64,000 bases of DNA. Origin: Isoetes taiwanensis (lineage: Eukaryota > Streptophyta > Lycopodiopsida > Isoetales > Isoetaceae). Shown here piece by piece: positions 1 through 10,680 of the stretch. The stretch spans positions 34,331,166 to 34,395,165 of the forward strand of contig JAJEKV010000003.1 of NCBI GenBank assembly GCA_021234155.1, read 5' to 3'. The notes below the pieces were generated by a model. That model saw only the letters and a program-made list of their open reading frames with translations. It made no database searches and was not told where the DNA came from. Numbering within the stretch: position 1 is the first letter of the stretch; every line of letters starts with the position of its first letter. The position numbers were made by a program, and so were the translations under genes.

Positions 1-1
1 A

Positions 2-1861
2 GATGAGGCATGCACTGTTTTCTATTATTTGCCTAGTAAAGATGTGGTATCCTGGGGAGCAATGATTGCAGGATATGCTCATCATGGAGAATGTCATTTG
101 GCATTTCAGTTCTTTGAGAGGATGCAAGAAGAAGGCATCAAACCAAATTTAATATTGTGGAATGCAATCATCTCAGCGTATGCACAATCTGGTAAGGGTG
201 TTCAGGCTCTTCAATGTTTTCAGGATATGAAAGAGCAGGGCATAAAACCAGACCGCGTTACATTTCTTGGTGTCTTGAAAGCATGTGCATGCATAGGTGC
301 AATAAAAGAAGGAATACTCATTCACAAGGAGATTATAGAAAATGCACTCCAATCAGGAGCTTTAGATAGCACCCTGGTTGACATGTACGCCAAGTGTGGT
401 AATATAGATGCAGCATTCGAAGTCTTTGATGCAATGCCAGAGAAAGATGTGGTGTCGTGGACTGCAATGATTGCAGGATACGTCCAACTTGGACAAGGTA
501 AACTGGCCCTAGAATGTTTTGAGAAGATGCAGGAGGAAGGCATCAAAGCTAATGAAGTCACATTTTCTACTGCTTTGAAAGCATGTACCCTCGTTAATTC
601 GATAGCAAACAGCAAGCTTATTCATGCTGAAGTAATAAAAAACGGTTTCCAATCAGATAATGTTCTGAGGAATACCCTGATAGATATGTATGCCAAATGT
701 GGGGACATAGGAGAGGCTTCCAAAACCTTCAGGAGATCTCCTGACAAAGATGTGATATCATGGGGTGCAATTGTTGAAGGATATGTACAGCATGGGAAAG
801 CTTCTCTGGCTATAGACTGTTTCCAGAAAATGCAAGAGAACGGTGTAAAAACAAATGAAGTCATATTCTTGAGCATTTTGAAAGCATGTGGAAGCATAGG
901 AGCGATATATGAAGGGAGGATAGTCCATAGTCAAGTTATAAAAAATAGATACCAGTTGGACATTTGCGTGGGGAATACACTATTAGATATGTATGCCAAG
1001 TGTAACAGTCTTGAAGAGGCAGATAGAGTCTTCAATGAATTGCATAGTCCAAATGTAGTGTCATGGGATGCAATTATTACAGGGTATGCGCAACAAGGAG
1101 ACGGTCTTATGGCTCTGGAATGTTTTGAGAAAATGCAACACAAAAACATAGAGCCAAGCAGAATCACATTTTTGAGTGTTTTGAAAGCTTGTGCTAGTAT
1201 AGGAGCACTGGAACAAGGGAGATGTATTCATGATCACATTAGAAGAACTGGACTGCACTTAGACACTTTCTTGGGTAATATTTTAGTTGATATGTTCACT
1301 AAATGTGGAAATCTGGAGGAAGCCCATGATATTTTTAATCAATTGCCTGATCGAGATGTAGTTTCATGGGGTGCAATCATTGGAGGGTATGCCCAACATG
1401 GGAAAGGCTTTCAGGCCCTGGATCATTTTGAACAAATGGAACAGGAGGGTGTGATGCCAGACGAGGTTTTATTTGCTAATGTACTTGTTGCATGCAGTCA
1501 TGCTGGCCTAGTGGATCAAGGTCCATTCTATTTTATCTCCATGAAAGAATATTATGGACTAATGCCAAATGCTTCTCATATCACTTGCTTAGTTGATCTT
1601 CTAGGCCGTGCAGGATGTCTTGATGAGGCTTTAGATTTACTTCGAGATACCATTCGAACTGATATTGTGGCGTGGACAACTTTGCTCGGTGCTTGTCGAT
1701 TGCATGGCGGCATCCAAATAGCAAGACATTGCTTTGAACAACTTGTCCATCTGAATGACTTCAATACTGGTGGTTCTGGTGGTTATGTTCTCTTGTCAAA
1801 TATTTGTGCTGATATGGGCATGTTGGAAGAGAAAATAATGGAGAATACCTGGAATGAGTAG
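2..1861 (+). CDS. PLS-class pentatricopeptide repeat protein, 5' partial
   Basis: The frame is already open at base 2, so the start codon lies before the window. About 16 PPR motifs run in P/L/S order. S motifs show DVVSWGAMIAGYAHHG and L2-type blocks repeat DMYAKCGN; one extra P-like motif (PNLILWNAIISAYAQSG) sits near the left end. The last PPRs (LVDLLGRAGCLDEALDLL) lead into an E1-like segment (WTTLLGACRLHGG) and YVLLSNICADMG, then the frame stops within E2. Family knowledge: such proteins enter chloroplasts or mitochondria and bind one RNA site, usually for C-to-U (in ferns also U-to-C) editing. No DYW deaminase domain is visible in any frame of the next 600 bases, so this copy would need a partner in trans or is a truncated duplicate. 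No intron is apparent. PPR identity is secure; the RNA target cannot be read. Confidence 0.9.
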   Translation, partial: DEACTVFYYLPSKDVVSWGAMIAGYAHHGECHLAFQFFERMQEEGIKPNLILWNAIISAYAQSGKGVQALQCFQDMKEQGIKPDRVTFLGVLKACACIGAIKEGILIHKEIIENALQSGALDSTLVDMYAKCGNIDAAFEVFDAMPEKDVVSWTAMIAGYVQLGQGKLALECFEKMQEEGIKANEVTFSTALKACTLVNSIANSKLIHAEVIKNGFQSDNVLRNTLIDMYAKCGDIGEASKTFRRSPDKDVISWGAIVEGYVQHGKASLAIDCFQKMQENGVKTNEVIFLSILKACGSIGAIYEGRIVHSQVIKNRYQLDICVGNTLLDMYAKCNSLEEADRVFNELHSPNVVSWDAIITGYAQQGDGLMALECFEKMQHKNIEPSRITFLSVLKACASIGALEQGRCIHDHIRRTGLHLDTFLGNILVDMFTKCGNLEEAHDIFNQLPDRDVVSWGAIIGGYAQHGKGFQALDHFEQMEQEGVMPDEVLFANVLVACSHAGLVDQGPFYFISMKEYYGLMPNASHITCLVDLLGRAGCLDEALDLLRDTIRTDIVAWTTLLGACRLHGGIQIARHCFEQLVHLNDFNTGGSGGYVLLSNICADMGMLEEKIMENTWNE

Positions 1862-3178
1862 TCAGGCCAGCAATTTTTGAAGTCATTTATAATTCATTAA
1901 AGTACAGCTGGTACTCCCAGCAGGCAGTAAGTTCTTTTAAAGATGGCACTAGAGCATGCCTTTGTTCCATTTTTACTTCCTCCTGCAAAAGGGCGAATTG
2001 CCTAAACCTAAATCCAGTGGGGATGTACGGTTGTCTTCTATGGACTTCCTTGTTACAATTTTTTAGAACTGGCAGTTTGAGCAAGGGGATGCAGGCAAAA
2101 CATATGGAAAAAGGATAAACTTTTCCAATGCTTATAAAAACACTCTAGCGTATATTCAGGCACAGGCTTTCATGTTTGGCCATATAGACAAATAGCGCCA
2201 TGGAACAGATAATTCTATAGCATTACTGTTGTTGTTTGAGAGTTAAAAGCAGTGGAAGCTCATGGCTGGCATTTTGGGTAAGATTTTGGACTTTTCATTA
2301 TCTTCTATTTGGGGTGCATTTGGAGTTAGTGGCTACGGCTGATGGAAAGGGAAGGAGTTCCGGTCATGTTAGCCTTCCTGTTGCATCAAAAGGATTAGCA
2401 CCTTGGCAAATGGGACATGGAGGAAGGAAAAAAGTTACTAAAGGATCTAATATGATTCCAATATGAACACACTTTGGTATGGGATGTTAAGGAATAATAT
2501 TGCCCTCCCAAAGCTACCTGCATGATGCTTGAGCATTCCAAAATGAACTTGGGACATGAGTAGGCCTATGCTTATATGATACTGTTTATTGAAACAACTT
2601 TATGAGACATTTTATACTTGACATGGAGGCGAGGACACAAGTATTGCTTTCAATGTCCATGAATATCTCGAATCTAGTAGAATATTTTAAATATGCCAAT
2701 AGTCAAGGAAAGCTCTTACAGTTTCTATTTTATAGCTAGGAAATGTGCCCAAGCAATTTGGATGTTGGTTGCAACGCACACTCTGACCATCTCCTTGACG
2801 GAATTCTTGTCTAGATCACATGAGCTTCTACTTGACCTGAAATTGGGAGCAATATCGATTGGATGCCTTGAGCGAAATAGCGCCACTTGGTGATCTCACA
2901 TTTCATTATTATATTTATCAAATCCATGAATCTAACTAAAATTTCTCCTAAAGGTAAGCCTTCACTGCCTACGTTGCTTCCGAATGCAACTTACTATGAC
3001 TTCAAGATTGGTAAAAGGACATCATTGATGATGAGATATTTGATGATGAAATACATTTTATGTTTTTTATCTTCCATAAAAACCAATTTAGACAAATACA
3101 ATTACCATTCAGGATTAAAAACCCGAGTAGGGAAAACCTTATAACGGTAAAGGTAAAGAGCTACTGTCTAAATCAAAA
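1862..3178. other. Intergenic stretch, no supported gene
   Basis: AT-rich sequence with only short shadow frames. No PPR E/DYW remnant continues from the gene on the left. The motif AAATAGCGCCA occurs at 2190-2200 and 2875-2885, the same motif that clusters at 53.5-59.2 kb. I see no RNA gene or transposon end here. Confidence 0.5.
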
Positions 3179-3742
3179 TCAGGGATGGAGCGGGATGGGG
3201 TCGGACCACTTGCCGGGTCCCTTGTAGGTACCGTCAGGTATACCTATACCTGGACCTGCAAAGGCACCAGAGCCAGAACCGGTGAATGTGCCTAAGCAGT
3301 GGTGCCTGGGGCCATTGAATGTGACGTGGAGGTCGATTGGATTTGGAACTGAATTCGGTGGTAACGTTACCTTTGATTTTGAACTGAGAGTGAGAGTGAA
3401 TTCGGTAGTAAATTCTAAGAGTTTGGCCAAATTGTCGGTGCAGACATGGCCAGAAAAGGTTTCGCAAAGGTTCCGCCCTGCACCTTCATATTTTCCTGCA
3501 AAATCAGCTTCAGCTTTGCCCGTAAAAGTGAGAATTAGATTGCGGAGTTGCACAGTGAGCGTCAAATGGTAAGACGCCGGTTGCATTACATCACCCTCAG
3601 TTTTGTTGAACATGACCGTGGCGGTTGCTGGGTAAGACCTCTCAGTTTTATTATCACCCTCATCCAAAGATTCTACCTCCTGACTCAGCAGCTTTCCATC
3701 AGCCGCAGTCTTAAACTGCTCATCCTCTTTAGACACATCCAT
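3179..3742 (-). CDS. Unknown single-exon beta-rich protein, about 187 aa
   Basis: I do not recognise the family. The frame could start at 3796, but a TATA box (CTATATAAGC) overlaps those first codons, so I prefer the internal ATG at 3742, giving MDVSKEDEQFKTAADGK and 187 residues. The first 45 residues are charged and probably flexible. The rest alternates short hydrophobic strands (LTLTVQLRNLILTFTGKA, DLHVTFNGPRHHCLGTFTG) with glycine turns, ending in a Gly-rich tail (GSGSGAFAGPGIG, then GTYKGPGKW). There is no signal peptide or membrane segment; two cysteines (NLCETFSGHVC) lie close together. This suggests a soluble, mostly beta domain. The frame is uninterrupted and its codon use looks coding. 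The opposite-strand frames are shadows. Confidence 0.65.
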   Translation of the reverse strand: MDVSKEDEQFKTAADGKLLSQEVESLDEGDNKTERSYPATATVMFNKTEGDVMQPASYHLTLTVQLRNLILTFTGKAEADFAGKYEGAGRNLCETFSGHVCTDNLAKLLEFTTEFTLTLSSKSKVTLPPNSVPNPIDLHVTFNGPRHHCLGTFTGSGSGAFAGPGIGIPDGTYKGPGKWSDPIPLHP

Positions 3743-3778
3743 GGCTCTGGGATTTTGTTGCTTCCATTCCACCCATGT

Positions 3779-3788
3779 GCTTATATAG
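3779..3788 (-). promoter_or_regulatory. TATA box of the unknown minus-strand gene
   Basis: CTATATAAGC on the minus strand lies 46 nt upstream of the ATG at 3742. That puts transcription start near 3755 with a very short leader, and argues against translation from the upstream ATG at 3796. Confidence 0.5.
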
Positions 3789-3891
3789 TCATACATAATA
3801 TGTATTCAAATCATCGTGCCCATAACTTAAACACGTCAGCTCCAATTGCCTTGCACAGCTGTTCTTATGGATTTGTCGCCATTCTTTTATG

Positions 3892-4072
3892 GATCGTGTG
3901 TTGTGGGTCAGAAAGGTATTTCGAATGATCATGTGCTGTGGCAATTCTTTTATTATAAAGCCAGAAATACGACTATTTCAAGTGATCGTGTCATGTGGCT
4001 CAGAAATGCAGCTCAGATCGTGTGTTATGGACTGTAGTTAATGCCGACTACTTAATTCGAACCGATCGTGTG
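3892..4072 (-). promoter_or_regulatory. Five GATCRTG(TG) repeats upstream of the minus-strand gene
   Basis: The plus strand carries GATCGTGTG at 3892 and 4064, GATCATGTG at 3927, GATCGTGTC at 3984 and GATCGTGTG at 4016, each followed by a loosely conserved TTGTGG-like tail. Spacings are 35, 57, 32 and 48 nt. They lie about 140-320 nt upstream of the inferred transcription start. Repeated short sites in this position suggest a promoter array for one DNA-binding factor; this is inference from position and repetition only. Confidence 0.4.
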
Positions 4073-4117
4073 TTGTTATTCCAAAAATTTGTTTGGAGGC
4101 TCCATCTTCAACATCGC

Positions 4118-4147
4118 CATGTGAAGCTCTGGCATGTGAAGCTCTGG
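4118..4147. repeat. Two tandem 15-bp units
   Basis: The unit CATGTGAAGCTCTGG occurs twice in direct succession, and a decayed third GCTCTG follows at about 4157. It adjoins the GATCGTGTG array. Confidence 0.8.
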
Positions 4148-5649
4148 CAGCACTATACAGCTCTGTTTAAGAGTAGACTAAAATTAAGAAAGGATGGACC
4201 ACTGTACATCTTACATCTTATCGGATTGTCCCATGTGAGGCCATCTGCAATTCCTCCCTAAATGAATGAAGACGACTCTGGAAATCCTATATAATTATTA
4301 TGACTCGGAAATCCTGTGGTGTTATTAATCATAAGACAACAACAAGCAATGTCTCGTGAATGGGTAGGGCCTAAGGGGCTGTGCCAACGTTGTGTCTTAT
4401 TCTGATGGTCAAATGGCCTCAAATGTTCAATATCTACGTCACCAATTGTCTAATTTTACATTTCATGCTTCACACTAGAGTAGAAATATTATTACATCCA
4501 TGAATATAAGGTAAATACAATAATCTTTACATTTTTGTCTCTTGTCGTTTCAAGTTTCCAATGCCTATCTATTCACTCCTATCTAAAGCATGTTCTTTTT
4601 TGCTTTTTCTTATTTTCTTTGATGCAAAAAAAATTTGGGAGAGACACGTGTCTTTGAAAAAAATTGAAAAAAAAAAGAGTGACGGCTTCTAAGGAGAAGA
4701 CTGTATGCAGCGTTGGTTTGCACTTCATTGGTTTGAAGACCCCCTTTCTTGCTATTCAAGAAATCTATTGATCTTCCTATTTCTTGCCCTGCAATCGGGA
4801 GTGAGGCGCGCCCTGCAAGCATGGCTCACAGTGGCCCTTGACCTTTTTGGCGTTGGGCTAGCCTAGTGCAAAATTTCAAAAAATTTGAGAAAACGCTTGC
4901 TTTGGTCGCCAGAACTAGGAAGAATGGCTATGGCAGCCATTCATTCATAGCTCTCTCTGTGTTATTTCCAGAAAACACAAGGGTCTTTTTCATTAACCCA
5001 TTCGCTGGTTAAATTTGAAGTTATGGCAAACATATTGCTTTCGGTAGCTCTGTTAGAATTTACAGCTTTATATGATGGGTCTCCTTCTTGTGGGTCCGAA
5101 ATGTCGTTTTTTGGGTTGCCCCTAGGGGGGCAAGCCCTTGTTTATGTGGGTTTATGGCATATTCTAAGCATATGCTAGTATATGCCAGGAATATGTCGAT
5201 GACTGCTAAAAACAGGCTATTGGGTGTAAATTGGCGGTGGCTGCTGTTGTCGGGCAGCGACTTTGAAACTGGCTAACCGGTTTAATAGACACAGGGTTCA
5301 GATATCGCGGCCTCGATGGAGTCTTCCACGGCAATGGACGACACTGTTCTATATGCTCTGTGCCCTGATTTTGTAGTAAGTAACAACCTCCCAGAAATTG
5401 ACGTCCTTTCTCGACTCTCAGACCTTCGACAGGTATGCCTTGAAGATCGAGTATCGCATCTTCTTACATTTGGTCATCACATATTAAACCATCTACTGAA
5501 GATTAGGAACATGAAGATTACTGAGGTTGGCTTTTTTCATCTTGAATCCTACTTACATTTCTTTGGTGGCTTAGCTAGTTAACGAAATGTGCATATGTAA
5601 CAAGTGAACCTCTAACAAGCTCAAATTCAAAAGATTTTTAATGCATGCA
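4148..5649. other. Intergenic stretch with one possible exon
   Basis: Mostly AT-rich and non-coding. From 5316 an ATG opens a frame (MESSTAMDDTVLYALCPDF) that reaches CAG|GTATG near 5434, which would be a fair 5' splice site. I do not recognise the peptide and it does not match aldehyde dehydrogenase, whose remnants start just after. It may be the first exon of an unrelated gene that has lost the rest. Confidence 0.25.
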
Positions 5650-7830
5650 GAACCTTCACAACATATCCTTCCATAAGCAATGCAGTGGCCATGGCATACG
5701 CAATAAGGAGCTTGGAGAATGCCACTGCTTCCATGGTTATTCTAGTAATCATCCATTATACCTAAGGCTATTTCGTCACAATTATTGTGCTTCTTTGCTT
5801 CTTTTTCCAGGCTGTTACCTTAGAACTTGGCGGCAAAAGTCTTATCATTGTCTTTGATGATGCAGATATTGATAAAGGTACTAGACGATATGCTTTAAAT
5901 TTTGCATAACGTTTTCGGTTTCTAGATGGAACATTCTTGCACACAATTGGGGATTTGTGTTACATCAAAACTATGTCGAAGGTGCAAGACATCATTAATG
6001 CATGGCCTTGTTCCAATCTTATGCTACTTGCCATTGGTGATAATCACACTTTTGATTCTAATTCTTTGTGAATTATAGACTAGAAAGTTCAACGTGCTTT
6101 GTTTTACGTTTATCAATTTAATAAGATGCTGTCCATTGTGATTCAATAATCTCAGTTTTCATCTGCGAATGTGTGTTAAGATTGGATCTGGATGAGAATA
6201 TTTCTTTGTCGTGTCTCCGTCATTGTTATTACTGTAAGCTATGGATGTCTTCTTAAAGCACATTTTGATCGGACATGACCCATCGGTCTTGAGGAAGGTG
6301 GATTACGCAATGACTCCAATGCAAATATATTCAGGGATGATTAGTTGTTCCTCGCTAAAATTATGTTGTTAGAGGGTGCTTGTTTAAGCATATGCTTGAA
6401 CAATCACGACCCTACATTTATACTAGTCCCCAGCCTATTGAAATGGTTTTAGTTTCTACCTTGTCTATAAAAGGTAATTGTCTGAGATTGCAGAGATGGG
6501 CCTTCCATTTATGGTGATCCTCCTATTATTGCAATAGATATTTGTTCTGTCTATATTATGGCATTCATTGTCGGATTTCAATAACAGCTGTTGAGTGGAC
6601 TATGTTTGGAGCATTTTGGACAAATGGACAGATTTGTAGTGCAACATCTAGGCTCCTGGTCCAGGTAGCACTTCATTATTTTGCTAAATTTGACCTCAAA
6701 CTTCTTAGGGAATAATTGAGAATAGTGTGATTTCCTATAGGAAACTATTGCAGCTGAATTCACTAATCGGCTTGTTGAATGGACAAAGAGCATAAAGGTG
6801 TCTAATCCATTGGAGAAGGACTGTAGGCTTGGGCCAATTGTGAGTGAAGGACAGGTAAATGGCACATCACGGTTGGTTCTATTTATTGGGTTTCTTATTT
6901 TGACAAGCATGTTTACTACGATTACAAAAAGGTTCTCAAGCACATCGTTTGCAAGCACAAGCGAATGGGGCCACATTGCTTTGTGGTGGTAGGCGTCCTC
7001 GTGTAAGTTAGTTTTCAATTTTAAATTTCATCATTGTTCATAGTGTAAGGAGGCGGATGTGATTGAGTTGCATAAGAGAGTTTTCAATATTGCTAGGGGC
7101 TTTTCGTGATGAAGAAACTTACTTGAATTTTGTTACGTTGTAGAACTTGGAGAAGGGATACTTTGTGGAAGCAACGATGATAGGGAATGTAACACCACAA
7201 ATGCAAATATGGAAAGAAGAAGTATTTGGTCCCCGTCTTGACAAGAACACCTTTCAAAATAGAAGAGGAAGCAATTCAACTAGCAAATGACTCACAAAAG
7301 ATGTTTTTCTCATTGTACTAAACTTACAAGTATGAGTTGATATTTATAGTGCAATAGTGATTTACAAAGAAACAATAAGGAGTTGCTTTAAGAAGTGTAC
7401 TTATAGACAGAGTTTCTTGTACTTTGCTATTTAGGTATGGATTAGCAAGTCGTGCGGTAATCTCAAAAAGACAATGAAAGATGTAAACGTGTCTCGAGGG
7501 TATCATGGGCTCAATAAAGTTATTTTTTAATTTACTGAGGAGAAAATATGTGAACAAAGAGAGTTTAATGCGAGGCTTTGCAAGCGGGCATAGTATGGAT
7601 CAATTGTTCTCACCAAGATTTGTTCAAGCTCCATGGGGTGGATCAAAACGCAATGGATTTGGTCGTGAGTTAGGAAAATGGTAAGTTTCAACTTCGCTTT
7701 GGCACAACAAATATGTGGGATACTAAAGAGTATTTTTTTCTTGAGCGAGGGGCCTAGAAAACTATTTGAATGTGAAGCAAGTTACTAAATATATCTGAGG
7801 ATGCTTGGGGTACGTACCCGGAAGCACCTT
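5650..7830 (+). pseudogene. Decayed family-10 aldehyde dehydrogenase (BADH/aminoaldehyde type), 3' exons only
   Basis: Exons of an ALDH10-like gene are readable between good splice sites. 5811-5877 gives VTLELGGKSLIIVFDDADID, holding the general-base Glu. 6588-6664 gives [20 protein letters not shown], holding the catalytic Cys. 6741-6854 includes [20 protein letters not shown]. From 7144 comes EKGYFVEATMIGNVTPQMQI. Around 7620-7680 is [20 protein letters not shown], and near 7755 is ENYLNVKQVT. The order matches the C-terminal half of the family, which oxidises betaine aldehyde or aminoaldehydes, often in peroxisomes. The N-terminal half is absent. Frame shifts are seen near 6950 (before [10 protein letters not shown]), near 7230 (one extra C in FGP), near 7460, near 7620 and near 7785, and the end does not read a clear SKL signal. 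No intact copy is in the window. Confidence 0.8.
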
Positions 7831-7848
7831 CAAGAATGTAAGTCCCCC

Positions 7849-7987
7849 ACATTATCACCCACCACCAAGTCATTCTAGCGAACACCACGGCTACTCCAAT
7901 TTGGATCCGAAGTCCAAATTATGGACACATTATCACCCACCACCAAGTCATTCCAGTGAGAACACACAAATACTCCAATTTGGATCG
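7849..7987. repeat. Two direct copies of a 78-bp unit
   Basis: ACATTATCACCCACCACCAA begins at about 7849 and again at about 7927, each followed by AGTCATTC and, later, by CTCCAATTTGGATC. The copies differ by a few bases. The repeat lies just after the last aldehyde dehydrogenase remnant. Confidence 0.75.
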
Positions 7988-8937
7988 CAAGGTCTTGAAT
8001 CAAGGAGATATTGTCGAATAAAAAGAGGTAATAAGCCTGTTGTGTATGGCGCCATTAGTAATACAATTTATGGGATTTATTCCAATATTTGGATATGGAA
8101 GTGGATGTGGAAGGTGTTATTAATACGGTGTATAATTAGTGGCAGCCTCATACATCTTTTGGAGAAGCCTGTAAGCTTGAACCTTAACCTACAACTCGAG
8201 TGTTAGTATTGTACATTAAGTGCCAGCAATCTCCCATTAGTCTCAAAGTTAACGAGGGCTTGCCAATTCATTTCAATAAAACATGACAGGATGGCATGAA
8301 AACTATCACTTTCATTTACTAAGCTTTTGGTGGAAATAATATTTCATCATCCCACAATGCAAAAGATAATGCATAGCATGGTAAAAATGTAAAAGACAAA
8401 GGAGGAGGGCCTTACACAGCAAAATATTGATAGCTAATTTCATGTGGAATATTCCAGAGAAAAAATAAGGTCACCAGGCCTTTAACTCATGATGCAGGCT
8501 TTACTATTTTCTTGCAGACATTCTAAAGCATCAGCACTATTAAGAATTGGGATTGTCCTGGAAAAACTCATTTTCAAGCCTTATAAAAAATAAATCTACA
8601 AATGCGGTCAATGGTGATCACTTTCAGTATGACAATTATTTACAATGTAGGACTTTGAAACTGTTAGAATTCTTGGCACCATGGATGTGTCAACGTTTTA
8701 CGATAACTCGAAACAGTGCTTGTGATGTTTATCATCATATATGAATTCCATCTAAGCTTGCTTTGTGATATATTTACAACGTCATGAATGTGGGTACAAT
8801 GGCTAACTTTTAGTATGTATGTACAATTTGGATGTGTACAATGGCTAACTTGATCCATAAACACGTGCAATTCCATCTCCCAACCTAGTTTATATGCTAA
8901 AATGCTTCAATCGAGTATTCTCTCGGAAGATTCATCG
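7988..8937. other. Non-coding stretch
   Basis: AT-rich; only short frames without family resemblance. Near 8790-8850 the phrase GTACAATGGCTAACTT occurs twice about 50 nt apart. Nothing else seen. Confidence 0.4.
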
Positions 8938-9013
8938 TGGCCATGTGGCCAAGAAATTCCGAGGCCATACGGCCGAGGAATTTCGGCCGAGGAATTTCTT
9001 GGCCACATGGCCA
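8938..9013. repeat. Perfect 23-bp inverted repeat with 30-nt loop
   Basis: The left arm 8938-8960 starts TGGCCATGTGGCC and the right arm 8991-9013 ends GGCCACATGGCCA; the arms are perfect reverse complements over 23 bp. The loop itself holds further GGCCGAGGAATTTC copies that can pair with the arms in other registers. It could be a cruciform, a small foldback element or a precursor-like hairpin. No flanking duplication was found. Confidence 0.85.
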
Positions 9014-9033
9014 CTCGGCCATTTTCCTGAGCC

Positions 9034-9058
9034 ATAACGCCTCGTGGGAGGACGTTAT
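9034..9058. repeat. Second small hairpin next to the 23-bp inverted repeat
   Basis: ATAACG and CCTC pair with GAGG and CGTTAT around a GTGG loop with one bulged A. It lies 20 nt after the larger hairpin. Confidence 0.6.
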
Positions 9059-9191
9059 CTAGCCCATGTCATCGCAAATTCTTTGCCATTGGCCTTTTAA
9101 GTAGGGATATGGCCTCGAAATTTCTTGTTCTGGCTTAATACAAGGTGTTTCCTCGAATTCCAATACGAAACTACGACCAAAAAAAAAAAAA

Positions 9192-10680
9192 GCAAACCCA
9201 CCCTCGGGGCATTTGAGGGCAACCCTCCGTGCGCAGCACCTTGTTAACTTAATTATTTTAATCCTCCATCATCTCCTTTTCTGAGGAACAGAGCAAATAC
9301 TCCAAAGACAAATCTTCTAGCGGCTGATAGCCTTATTCTTTTCTTTTTACGCCACTTTATTCTATCTTTCTTGAACAGGGCAGCAGAGTAAGTGCCACTA
9401 CTAACCTTTACCTCAAATTCCTTTGCTAAACGGCCTTTTTTGACTAGCTGTTGCAGTTCTACGGCCGCCCTAATCTCTCTGGATTAGTTTTGGCTCGTCT
9501 AGATCTCAACCTAAATGAGGGTTGTGCTCTGCAGAACGGCTTGGGGGGGAAGCTCAAATTTACGCGATTTTTTATTTACGCAGAGAAGGCAGAGGCTAGA
9601 ACCGTTTTCAGAAATCCGTGGTAAGTTTTTACCTTTGTTTCTCTTGGATATAGAACTTACCTTGCAGGCGCTGTATTTTGGGCAAATAATTAGCCAATTT
9701 GGGGAGCCCAGAGGCACTTCGTTTGTTTGCCTTAAATAGTTACAAAAACAGAGTCGAAATCCCTAAATCCAGAGTTTTGGCCTGCACCAAGGCTTCTCAG
9801 CCCAAATCGGAAGAGTTTGTAAGACATTTTTAGGACACTGGTCCTGCTGCTGCGATTGCCATGCTTGGTGGGTTATCTCTGGGATTTGGGAACATAGCCA
9901 TGCAATGCTAAGATCCTTTCTTCATGATTCAAACAGAACTGACATTCAGGCTCAGTTGTGCACCAATCCTTATAGCCAGTAAGAATCTATTGCATGAAAT
10001 TAGTGATATTAATTGGGTGTTCCTTTTGCATGCCTGTCAAATTATTCTTGGATTTTGTTTTCAAGTACAATTCAGTCTTTTCTTTGTAGCTATTTAGGCA
10101 ATTGAATTTTCCTTATGATAATGATGAATTTACTTACAGAAAATGAAGCCAGGAAGATGTGCTTTGTTCATCACCATTAATCATAATTTCCTTCTTTCTG
10201 TTTCTCGATATGTCATTAATTATTTTTGGGTTGTTGCCGAAGGAAGGTTCCAAGCGTCATTGCAGTATAAGCTGGAGAACAGTCCATTGCTACATGATCA
10301 ATATTGTAAGCATCTTATGACTATGTGATAAGTAAATGATTGAACATTCATTTCTAAGCTAAAGATGCACATATAGCTCAAAATCATTCTTTATTTCCTC
10401 ATGACATTACATGAGGCATAGCTGGGACCTTAAATTATTGCAGGGTTGTCACACATTAGCAAGGTATAGATTCAAAAGTTTACAACGACGAGGCATTTTA
10501 GAGGCACGAGTACCTGCAAGGTATGTAAACCGGCCTGCAGATTGGATTAGGGCCACATTAATGGCAGAGATTAGGGCCAAGAAGCACCCTGCTGCAGATA
10601 TTCCACTGATTTATACAATGCATAGTCACATTAGTGTGAGCATCGGTTATTTAGAGTTGGTCTCTTGCAGGGCTATCTGA
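9192..10680 (+). other. Possible multi-exon host gene, unrecognised
   Basis: Splice-like signals flank two peptide-coding pieces. Near 10240-10305 a frame reads FQASLQYKLENSPLLHDQY before a GTAAG-like site. From 10442, after TTGCAG, a frame reads GCHTLARYRFKSLQRRGILE up to CAAG|GTATG at about 10521; without splicing it stays open to 10678. The upstream part (9500-9960) resembles a leader with small introns. I recognise no domain and no complete reading frame, so it may be a decayed gene or a non-coding transcript. Confidence 0.2.

Noticed and set aside
8890-9191. SINE ending in the A-run at 9180-9191
   Set aside because: No Pol III boxes, no flanking target duplication and no second copy seen in the window.
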